This document shows positions 1-8,093 of a DNA stretch of 64,000 nt, in pieces. The position numbers and the translations under genes were made by a program. This stretch comes from Shewanella khirikhana (lineage in GTDB: Bacteria; Pseudomonadota; Gammaproteobacteria; Enterobacterales; Shewanellaceae). Under the pieces are notes generated by a model that was not told where the DNA came from, did not search any database, and saw nothing but the letters and a program-made list of their open reading frames with translations. The stretch is from positions 2,480,001 to 2,544,000 of the forward strand of contig NZ_CP020373.1 of NCBI RefSeq assembly GCF_003957745.1, in the 5' to 3' direction. Position 1 is the first letter of the stretch. Every line of letters begins with the position of its first letter.

Positions 1-243
1 CGCCGCCTTCTGGCAGTCGCGCGCTGCAGCCACAGGTATCAACGGCAGCATCCCGAGCTGGCACCTCAGTTTGCACGCTATGATCTCTTTGCCGATGAAT
101 TCGAACATTCGTGCCTGAATCGTCTGCAGATGGCCAACAACCAGCATATGCTCAATCTTGAAGATCCCGCCGGAAGCCTGCAAATGGCCGGAACCATCGC
201 GAATCCACTCGCCAAATGGAAACTCGCTGAGGATTGCCTTTAA
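1..243 (+). CDS. 3' end of an unrecognised protein (partial)
   Basis: The frame is open from the first base and ends at a TAA at 241-243, giving the last 80 residues of a protein that starts outside the window. The tail is polar and mostly helical in character, with no membrane segment and no motif I can assign. A strong intrinsic terminator follows 67 bases after the stop, which fits the real end of a transcription unit on this strand. I do not recognise the family and make no functional claim. Confidence 0.6.
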   Translation, partial: RRLLAVARCSHRYQRQHPELAPQFARYDLFADEFEHSCLNRLQMANNQHMLNLEDPAGSLQMAGTIANPLAKWKLAEDCL

Positions 244-310
244 GGTCGGTGAATCTTCCCCACTCTTATTCGGCTTCCTAACCGTTCCCATAAACACCCC
301 ATCAAAGCAC

Positions 311-335
311 AAAAGACGTCTTCGGACGTCTTTTT
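311..335 (+). terminator. Rho-independent terminator with UUCG tetraloop
   Basis: A perfect 10-bp stem (311-320 with 325-334) closes on a TTCG tetraloop and runs into a T tract. It probably ends the transcript of the partial gene at the window start. Confidence 0.85.
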
Positions 336-352
336 CTTGCCACTCCCCCTTC

Positions 353-374
353 CTCAAGCTCAAGCTCAAGCTCA
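353..374. repeat. Hexamer CTCAAG short tandem repeat
   Basis: Three perfect CTCAAG units followed by a partial CTCA. The rest of the 244-505 gap holds the terminator at 311-335 and otherwise no gene that I can support. Confidence 0.7.
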
Positions 375-505
375 TCATATACAGGGCGCTACCCAGTCCG
401 AGCCATTCAAGCGGCTCACCGACCGACCTTCTTAAACCCTACTTGAGCAGGGTAAAGCCCTATGGCAAAATTCGGTAAGTTGCCGTAAATCACAGGGAAT
501 TTAAT

Positions 506-1471
506 GTGATCCTTAAAGACAAGCAGTTAACAGGCAGCGACAATCCAATGATTGCTGCCGGAGAAAAGCAGGAATCAAGTGTCGCATTTTTCCTCCGCCG
601 TGCATTCAAAGACCATCCCGATGTCATGGTGTTTAATGATTTGCAGCTCAGCCATAATGGCGAATCTGCCCAAATTGACCATCTGATTGTGTACACTTTT
701 GGCTTTATTCTGATTGAATCTAAAAGCATTACCGGTGAAGTTAAAGTAAACAGCCATCAGGAGTGGAGCCGCAGTTGGCAAGGAAAATGGCAAGGCATAG
801 CCTCACCCATTAAACAGGTAGAGTTGCAAACCAGCTTACTTCAGCAACTTCTTATCGATAACAGAGCGAATATCCTGCCTAAATTTTTGATGCTGCAGCA
901 AGGATTCGGAGGACGCTGCTGGCACAGCGTTTGTGCAATATCCAGCAATGCCATTATCGAAAGAGAAGCAATTCCAAAAGACATTTCTAAACGCTTGGTA
1001 AAATCAGAATTTCTGGTCGATAAGTTACTCGAGATCATGAATCTAAAAGGCACTCTCAGCCAATTAATCAACGTCCTCGATACCAGACCTGCCTTTAACA
1101 AAAATGAGCTTGCAGCTATATGCGACTTTTTGCTTAAAGAAAGTGGAAGTCCCGTAGAGTCCAACATCAAAGAAAACATTGCGGCCTATGCGGCATCAGA
1201 GTCGACAGCGCTCAATCAGTCAGCAGTAGTTTTGTCTCCACTAACCCAACTACAGATAACTTGTAAACACTGTGACTCCCCAGCTCAATTACAACCCAAC
1301 TGGGGCCAATACGGCTACTACGTTAAATGTGGCCATTGCAGTGGCAATACCCCGATGAAACGCCCTTGTCCCAGTTGCCAAAGTAAAGAAACCAAGGTGA
1401 GTAAACGTGGCAACGATTACAATCTGAACTGCAACCAGTGCGGTGATAAAACGGCGCTACGGTTTTGTTGA
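506..1471 (+). CDS. NERD-domain protein with C-terminal zinc ribbons
   Basis: The protein has 321 residues. The N-terminal half resembles the NERD (nuclease-related) domain: a GEKQE start, an acidic AQIDHLIV motif near residues 56-63 and an IESKS motif near 71-75, matching the D...ExK arrangement of the nuclease-like fold. The C-terminal 70 residues hold three CxxC pairs (CKHC, CGHC, CPSC) and a final CNQC, typical of zinc ribbons such as those on topoisomerase I tails. It is probably cytosolic; any DNA cleavage is inferred, not shown. The chosen start is GTG at 506 with AGGGA upstream; an ATG at 548 is the alternative. Base composition is visibly more AT-rich than most of the window, suggesting acquisition. 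A small membrane protein follows on the same strand. Confidence 0.8.
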   Translation: MILKDKQLTGSDNPMIAAGEKQESSVAFFLRRAFKDHPDVMVFNDLQLSHNGESAQIDHLIVYTFGFILIESKSITGEVKVNSHQEWSRSWQGKWQGIASPIKQVELQTSLLQQLLIDNRANILPKFLMLQQGFGGRCWHSVCAISSNAIIEREAIPKDISKRLVKSEFLVDKLLEIMNLKGTLSQLINVLDTRPAFNKNELAAICDFLLKESGSPVESNIKENIAAYAASESTALNQSAVVLSPLTQLQITCKHCDSPAQLQPNWGQYGYYVKCGHCSGNTPMKRPCPSCQSKETKVSKRGNDYNLNCNQCGDKTALRFC

Positions 1472-1534
1472 TAAATGAAGGGACAGAGTTACTGCAAAAC
1501 ACCTTCGGCCATGGCGGGTTTAAATGGAGTTAAT

Positions 1535-2014
1535 ATGAATAAATCCACCTTTATTTTCAGAACGACATCAATTGTTTCGTGGGCCATATTCCTGATTGCA
1601 ATTCAGAGAAGCGACTTGCATCAGAATTTTTTTACCGTGCTCTGCGTATATGTAGCAATAACTTGCGCAATTTTTAGCAGTTTCATGTCCATGTTTGGGC
1701 AGTTATTTGAAGACCAAAACTCATTCCTAACCGAAAAGATCCAGCGTTTATTTGGTTTTTTCATTTATGGAAGTTTTTTCATGCTCGCGGGCGTGACTAT
1801 GAGTTTTTGGTTTATATTCTTCCCTCCCGGTGAATATAAGGGAGTGTTTTTTTTACTCATACTGATGTCCATGGTAATCGGCAAAATCAGCCAATTTATC
1901 CAACGTGAAATGTCTAAATCTACCAAGCCCAACTTACTGAAGCCGGGCAAAATGGCGACAGATTCAAGCAACAACGTGCAACCTCAAACAACAAACGACA
2001 ATGCAAAACTTTGA
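1535..2014 (+). CDS. Small hypothetical membrane protein
   Basis: About 159 residues from the ATG at 1535, which has GGAGT five bases upstream; the frame is also open from 1475, but without a good ribosome site. Three or four hydrophobic segments are visible (around residues 8-22, 30-50, 75-95 and 103-120), followed by a polar, Asn/Gln-rich cytosolic-looking tail. I recognise no family. It lies 63 bases after the NERD gene on the same strand and shares its AT-rich composition, so the two may be co-transcribed and inherited together. Confidence 0.6.
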   Translation: MNKSTFIFRTTSIVSWAIFLIAIQRSDLHQNFFTVLCVYVAITCAIFSSFMSMFGQLFEDQNSFLTEKIQRLFGFFIYGSFFMLAGVTMSFWFIFFPPGEYKGVFFLLILMSMVIGKISQFIQREMSKSTKPNLLKPGKMATDSSNNVQPQTTNDNAKL

Positions 2015-2118
2015 TTTTTATCTAAGTTATTATTTATTCTGACTGACGAATATAACGTAAGTTTTCGGACAATGCTTCAAGAGCCTATGCTAATGAAAGG
2101 TTGCAGTTTGAAAACGAA

Positions 2119-2145
2119 AAAAGACAGGGCAAAGCCCTGTCTTTT
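2119..2145. terminator. Bidirectional intrinsic terminator
   Basis: A perfect 12-bp stem (2119-2130 with 2134-2145) has A and T runs on both sides, so it can end the DUF3297 gene on the minus strand and the membrane-protein gene on the plus strand. Confidence 0.85.
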
Positions 2146-2167
2146 TTATATTGCGAAAGCAGCAAGA

Positions 2168-2425
2168 TTACTTGTAGAAGGCTTCCACTTCGCCTTTGAT
2201 GGTCATCAGCAGTGGCTGGCCGCGGCGATCGAGAGCCTTGTGAGAAGCCACTTTAATCCAGCCTTCGCTGATGCAGTATTCTTCAACGTCAAAACGCTCT
2301 TTGCCATTGATGCGGATACCCACATTAAATTCAAACACTTCGGCCACATGGTGTGGGCTGCGTGGGTTGATGGACAGGCGGTCTGGCAGGGCTGGCGGTA
2401 CTTTGGTATCGGTCATAATCGTCAT
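2168..2425 (-). CDS. DUF3297 family protein
   Basis: 85 residues. The core LPDRLSINPRSPHH, then GIRING..R.DVEEYCISEGWI and RRGQPL matches the DUF3297 family of small, uncharacterised cytosolic proteins common in Proteobacteria; length is normal. A second in-frame ATG nine bases downstream (2416) could be the real start, since neither has a strong ribosome site. It stands alone, followed by the bidirectional terminator. Function is not known for the family. Confidence 0.75.
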   Translation of the reverse strand: MTIMTDTKVPPALPDRLSINPRSPHHVAEVFEFNVGIRINGKERFDVEEYCISEGWIKVASHKALDRRGQPLLMTIKGEVEAFYK

Positions 2426-2562
2426 CTTGGGTAAATAAAACCTGCGCCATTGTAGGCAATCACCGGGTTTGGCTCAATAGTATCAGATACCTGTTTAGCG
2501 CTGCTTTGACCAGATGCCCTGGAGGATAAACGTCGGCTCGGCATCAAGCCTGTGGCAGCCAA

Positions 2563-3339
2563 CTATGACAAGGTCGCCATGTACTCAGACACCGACAATC
2601 CGAATTGGCCTTCGAAACGGGCCTGAAAACGTGGCAACGATTGATAACCACAGGCATCGCTTAAGCGCTCAAGCTGCCGCTCGCCGCGCTGCATCAGCGA
2701 AATCGCATGGTTCATCCGCACTTGGGCGACTATATCGCGAAAGCGCAGTTGGTCTGCTTTAAGATGCCGAAGCAAAGTGGCCCGGCTCATACCAAGTCGC
2801 TGGCAGCAAAGCGCAAAAAGCGCATTATGGGCAGGCTGCTGGGCCGCAAGTTCGGCCACCCGCTGCGCCACAGTCACCTCCCCCGAAGGAAACATCCAAT
2901 GCAGCACCCCAAGCTCTGCTAGCTGTTGGTAAAGCCCAAATACAAACTGCTGCTGAGCATCAAGGCTGAAGGCCTGTTTATCCATGCTGGTGAGGAAACT
3001 CAGGCTGGCCCTAAGGCCCTTGGTTTGCCCAAACCAGGGCGTCAGGCTTGCCGACGCGCGGCTCAGAGCCAACAGCTCCGGCTCAGGATGAACGAAAAAG
3101 AGCAGCATCTGGGACTTAAATCCCTGAGCCAACGGCATGTTTTCGAAGGTCAGCTGCTGACGGCTGTGGCCAGCCAGCAGCAATTTGGCCCCCAAATCTA
3201 CCCGCTGCCCCTGCCAATGCAGTCCTTTTGAGCCACGTTCAATCAGCAGCAGCGAAGGGGAAAACAGCACCACATTACTGAGCCGCTGGGGTTTGGCGCC
3301 CCGAAAGTACTCGATTTGAAACGCGTGCTGCATAGCCAT
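2563..3339 (-). CDS. AraC-family transcriptional regulator
   Basis: 258 residues. The C-terminal third carries two helix-turn-helix motifs typical of AraC/XylS: RLGMSRATLLRHLKA around 180-195 and the second helix region SDACGYQSLPRFQARFEGQFGLSVSEY at the end. The N-terminal part is a divergent sensor domain with no clear ligand motif. The gene begins six bases after the stop of the PEBP gene on the same strand, so the two almost certainly form one operon; the regulator may control that operon or respond to the same signal. The target is not deducible from sequence. Confidence 0.85.
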   Translation of the reverse strand: MAMQHAFQIEYFRGAKPQRLSNVVLFSPSLLLIERGSKGLHWQGQRVDLGAKLLLAGHSRQQLTFENMPLAQGFKSQMLLFFVHPEPELLALSRASASLTPWFGQTKGLRASLSFLTSMDKQAFSLDAQQQFVFGLYQQLAELGVLHWMFPSGEVTVAQRVAELAAQQPAHNALFALCCQRLGMSRATLLRHLKADQLRFRDIVAQVRMNHAISLMQRGERQLERLSDACGYQSLPRFQARFEGQFGLSVSEYMATLS

Positions 3340-3345
3340 TTCCCC

Positions 3346-3876
3346 TCAGCGTGAATATGTTGCTGTGATGGTCGCCTTGCCAAGCGCCTGAGCACCCAGC
3401 TGGTAGCCAAGCAACGCCAGGCTGGGGTCCGCGGGCAGTTGCAGCGTCTCTACCGGCAAGGCCCACACAGTAAACTGGTATCTGTGCATCCCATGGCCTG
3501 GCGGTGGGCACGCGCCGCCAAATCGGGGCTCGCCATAATCATTGCCAAGGGTTTTGGCCCCCAGGGCGTCCATCTTCTGGCCGCGGGCGATGGCCGTGAC
3601 TTTCAGCGGAATATCTACCACCGCCCAATGCCACCAACCACTGCCGGTAGGCGCATCAGGATCGAATACAGTAATGGCAAAGCTCTTGGTGCCTTCGGGA
3701 ATATCTGACCAGCTGAGGGCGGGCGACAGGTTGTCACCACTGCAACCAAAGCCCTGATACTCAAACGTTTTGGCCATAAAGTGCCCTTCTTTGATATCCG
3801 GGCTTGAAAGCTCCATAGCCTGAGTATGTACACTGGCTGCAACTAACAGGCTGCCGATAAGCGGGAATAATTTCAT
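3346..3876 (-). CDS. Exported YbhB/YbcL-family (PEBP/Raf kinase inhibitor-like) protein
   Basis: 176 residues with a signal peptide (about residues 1-20, ending in HTQA). The mature part follows the bacterial PEBP pattern: GDNLSPALSW near 48-57, then FDPDAPTGSGWWHWAV, and a downstream GGACPPPGHGMHRYQF ligand-pocket segment. The bacterial members bind small anionic ligands, but their cellular role is poorly defined. The protein is probably periplasmic. An AraC regulator follows directly. Confidence 0.88.
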   Translation of the reverse strand: MKLFPLIGSLLVAASVHTQAMELSSPDIKEGHFMAKTFEYQGFGCSGDNLSPALSWSDIPEGTKSFAITVFDPDAPTGSGWWHWAVVDIPLKVTAIARGQKMDALGAKTLGNDYGEPRFGGACPPPGHGMHRYQFTVWALPVETLQLPADPSLALLGYQLGAQALGKATITATYSR

Positions 3877-4181
3877 CGTTGAACTCCTTGGTTGGCGTGA
3901 GCTTATAGCCTAGTGGAGACGGCAAACCTTAGCAGATCATTAAGTATCAAATAAAACGAATTTAAGCGAAATATCGAGACATAAAAAACGGCAGCAAGAT
4001 TGTCTTGCCGCCGTTTCAGCGTCAGTGATGGGTGCTTATCAGTGTGCCCTGAGCCATATGGCCTGCATCGCACTGAGGCATGGTTCCCGCCTGAGCGAGG
4101 TGCCTGCCTGAGCGAGCTTTCTACTCAAAGTAGCCTTTGCAGCCGCTCAACACCTCAAGGCGCGATAAGCTTTCAGGCCGC
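3877..4181. other. Intergenic region between katG and the PEBP gene
   Basis: 305 bases without a supportable gene. The part beside 3877 must hold the PEBP-AraC promoter. A terminator hairpin for the minus strand sits at 3984-4017, and a short direct repeat GCCTGAGCGAG occurs twice around 4092-4117. Nothing else is recognised. Confidence 0.6.
3984..4017 (-). terminator. Intrinsic terminator, probably of katG
   Basis: A 14-bp stem with a single A-C mismatch, followed by T residues when read on the minus strand. It lies about 165 bases beyond the katG stop codon. Confidence 0.65.
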
Positions 4182-6428
4182 TCAGTTCAAGTCGAAGCGG
4201 TCAAGTTCCATCACCTTGGTCCAGGCCTTGGCAAAGTCCTGCACGAAGCGGGCCTTGCCATCGTCGGCGGCATACACCTCTGCCACGGCTCTGAGCTCAG
4301 AGTGGGAGCCAAACACCAGATCAACCGGGGTTGCAGTCCACTTCAGTTTGCCCGACTTGCGGTCAAAGCCCTGATACAGCCCGGGCTCGGCACCCTTTTC
4401 CCAGCGGGTGGACATATCCAGCAGGTTCACAAAGAAGTCATTGCTGAGTTTGCCGGGAGCCTGAGTGAACACACCGTGCTTGCTGCCCGCACTGTTGGCA
4501 TCCAGTACCCGCAGACCGCCAACCAGCACAGTCATTTCTGGCACGCTCAGGGTCAGGAAGTTGGCCTTTTCCACCAGTGCTTCAGCAGGAGACGCGCCGC
4601 TTTCATCGCTGAAATAGTTTCTGAAACCATCGGCTTTGGGCTCAAGTACCGCGAAGGAGTTCACATCGGTCTGGGCCTGAGAAGCATCCATACGGCCCGG
4701 ACGGAAGCCAACATTTACCTTCACGCCCGCATCGGCCGCAGCTTTCTCAACCGCCGCGCTGCCACCAAGCACTATCACATCTGCCAGCGAAACCTTCTTG
4801 CCGCCCTTGGCTTTCTTGTTGAAATCGTTTTGGATTTTCTCAAGTTTGCCAATCACTTTCGCCAGTGCTTTGGGATCGTTTGCCGCCCAGTCGCTTTGAG
4901 GTTTAAGTGCAATACGGGCGCCGTTGGCACCGCCGCGCATGTCGGTACCACGATAAGAAGAGGCCGCCGCCCAGGCGGTTCTCACCAACTCCGACACGCT
5001 TAAGCCAGAATCGAGGATTGCTGCTTTAAGGCGCTTGGTATCGGTGGCGTCAATCAGTGCATGATCAACTGCCGGGATTGGGTCTTGCCAAATCAGTACT
5101 TCAGAGGGCACGTCTTTACCCAGGTAGCGCACTTTCGGCCCCATGTCTCTGTGGGTCAGCTTGTACCAGGCCTTGGCAAACGCCAACTCAAATTCGGCCG
5201 GGTTATTGAGGAAGCGGGTGGTGATTTCGCGGTAGATGGGGTCTTCCTTCAGCGCGATATCACTGGTGAACATAATAGGCGCGTGGCGCTTGTCAGGAAT
5301 GTGGGCATCGGGCACCAGATTGGCCGCTTTACCATCCGCCGGGATCCACTGAATATGGCCGGCCGGGCTCTTGGTTTGTACCCAGTCGAAGGTGTAAAGC
5401 CAGGTTAAGTATTCCATGGTCCACTTGGTCGGATTGGACGACCATGAACCTTCCAGACCACTGGAAACCGTGTCTTCCGAGTGACCTTTACCACAGCGGT
5501 TTTTCCAGCCCATGCCCTGCTCTTCAAGGCCAGCAGCGGCCGGGTCTACCCCTACGCACTTGGCTGGGTCGTGAGCACCGTGCGCCTTACCGAAGGTATG
5601 GCCACCGGCAATCAGGGCAACGGTTTCTTCATCAGACATGGCCATGCGGCCGAAGGTGTCGCGGATTTCCTGGGCGGAAGCGAGCGGATCAGGCACGCCA
5701 TTTGGACCTTCAGGGTTTACGTAAATCAGGCCCATCTGAGTCGCGCCCAGGGGCTTGGCCAATTCACCTTTTTGGTTACGGCGCTTGTTATCCAGCCACT
5801 GCTTTTCGGCGCCCCAGTTCACCTTTTCGGCTTCCCAGTCGTCGCTGCGACCACCGGCAAAACCAAAGGTTTTAAAGCCCATTGACTCAAGAGATACGTT
5901 ACCCGCCAGCACCATCAAATCGGCCCAGGAGATCTTGGCGCCGTATTTTTGCTTCACCGGCCACAGCAGACGACGGGCTTTGTCGAGGTTTACGTTATCC
6001 GGCCAGCTGTTAAGCGGCTCGAATCGCTGCTGACCACCACTGGCACCGCCGCGACCATCAAAAATGCGATAGACACCGGCGCTGTGCCAGGCCATACGGA
6101 TGAAAAACGGCCCGTAGTGACCGTAGTCGGCTGGCCACCAGTCCTGGGAAGTCGTGAGGGTGGTTTTGATATCGGCTTTCACCGCATCCAAATCCAGCGA
6201 TTGGAAGGCTTTGGCGTAATTAAAATCGGCACCATAAGGGTTGGATTCGGCGCCATGCTGACGCAAAGGAGATAAATCCAGCTGCTCTGGCCACCAATAG
6301 GCGTTGGTGGTAACAGCGGACGATTGGGCTGCAGCCGATTTGGCTTCAGCCGCTTGGGTGTTGGCAGCGCCAAAAGCCATGGCTACCGACAGGGCGACCG
6401 CCGTCAGGGTTGGAATACTTGATTTCAT
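4182..6428 (-). CDS. katG: Periplasmic catalase-peroxidase KatG
   Basis: The chosen start at 6428 gives 748 residues; the frame extends further upstream, but this ATG has an AGAGGA ribosome site and begins a clear signal peptide (cleavage near residue 26, TQA). Bifunctional haem enzyme that destroys hydrogen peroxide. Distal-pocket residues R111, W114 and H115 sit in RMAWHSAG; the Tyr (YVNPEGPNG) and Met (RMAMSDEE) of the Met-Tyr-Trp adduct are present, and AGGHTFGKAHG carries the proximal His. The second, non-catalytic peroxidase-like half is complete. Export marks it as the periplasmic KatG subgroup, unlike cytosolic E. coli KatG. Its leader contains strong hairpins. Confidence 0.95.
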   Translation of the reverse strand: MKSSIPTLTAVALSVAMAFGAANTQAAEAKSAAAQSSAVTTNAYWWPEQLDLSPLRQHGAESNPYGADFNYAKAFQSLDLDAVKADIKTTLTTSQDWWPADYGHYGPFFIRMAWHSAGVYRIFDGRGGASGGQQRFEPLNSWPDNVNLDKARRLLWPVKQKYGAKISWADLMVLAGNVSLESMGFKTFGFAGGRSDDWEAEKVNWGAEKQWLDNKRRNQKGELAKPLGATQMGLIYVNPEGPNGVPDPLASAQEIRDTFGRMAMSDEETVALIAGGHTFGKAHGAHDPAKCVGVDPAAAGLEEQGMGWKNRCGKGHSEDTVSSGLEGSWSSNPTKWTMEYLTWLYTFDWVQTKSPAGHIQWIPADGKAANLVPDAHIPDKRHAPIMFTSDIALKEDPIYREITTRFLNNPAEFELAFAKAWYKLTHRDMGPKVRYLGKDVPSEVLIWQDPIPAVDHALIDATDTKRLKAAILDSGLSVSELVRTAWAAASSYRGTDMRGGANGARIALKPQSDWAANDPKALAKVIGKLEKIQNDFNKKAKGGKKVSLADVIVLGGSAAVEKAAADAGVKVNVGFRPGRMDASQAQTDVNSFAVLEPKADGFRNYFSDESGASPAEALVEKANFLTLSVPEMTVLVGGLRVLDANSAGSKHGVFTQAPGKLSNDFFVNLLDMSTRWEKGAEPGLYQGFDRKSGKLKWTATPVDLVFGSHSELRAVAEVYAADDGKARFVQDFAKAWTKVMELDRFDLN

Positions 6429-6455
6429 GTTGGAAGTCCTCTTCCTTGGTGGAGG

Positions 6456-6500
6456 GCGTGGAGGGGCCACGCACCCGACAAATGCGCCGCGTGTCGGCGC
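6456..6500 (-). promoter_or_regulatory. Hairpin-rich region just upstream of the katG start
   Basis: Three inverted repeats lie in or near the likely leader: GCGTGG/CCACGC (6456-6461 with 6467-6472), CCGACA/TGTCGG (6475-6480 with 6492-6497) and GCGCCG/CGGCGC (6484-6489 with 6495-6500). The last two overlap and exclude each other. The first begins about 12 bases upstream of the ribosome site on the minus strand. A regulatory role is inference. Confidence 0.4.
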
Positions 6501-6612
6501 CTTTAGCAAGCGCGCCTTAAACAAACGGCCACGGTTAAACAGCGGCTGATACTGCCCGCCGGTGTTTATTCCAAGGTAGAGAGGAAAATGATTCGCGACT
6601 AACGATTAAATC

Positions 6613-6627
6613 AGATTGTCGCAATCT
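6613..6627. promoter_or_regulatory. Palindrome AGATTG-N3-CAATCT upstream of katG
   Basis: Perfect 6-bp arms around a TCG centre, about 185 bases before the katG start, in an AT-rich stretch likely to hold its promoter. It may be a regulator site; it does not match an OxyR pattern that I can recognise. Confidence 0.35.
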
Positions 6628-6802
6628 AAAAAGAAGGTGAAACTAATTTAGTGATAAGCCTGTAGCCTATTGGCAATGTTGAAGAACCAGCTCTAACGAC
6701 GATGAACCAATGCCATCAAACCAGCCCTTGCATGCACAGTCAATTCACAGCTGCGTATGTTTCATAAGCCACATTTTGGCGCTGTTGCAGCGAAAATCAG
6801 GC

Positions 6803-8089
<1,287 letters not shown>

Positions 8090-8093
8090 CGGC

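Noticed and set aside
158..478. Open frame over the end of the first gene and the following gap
   Set aside because: It runs through a strong terminator, has no ribosome site and shows no recognisable protein pattern.
6528..6760. OxyR-type site before katG
   Set aside because: ATAG/CTAT-like fragments near 6655-6670 do not keep the required spacing.
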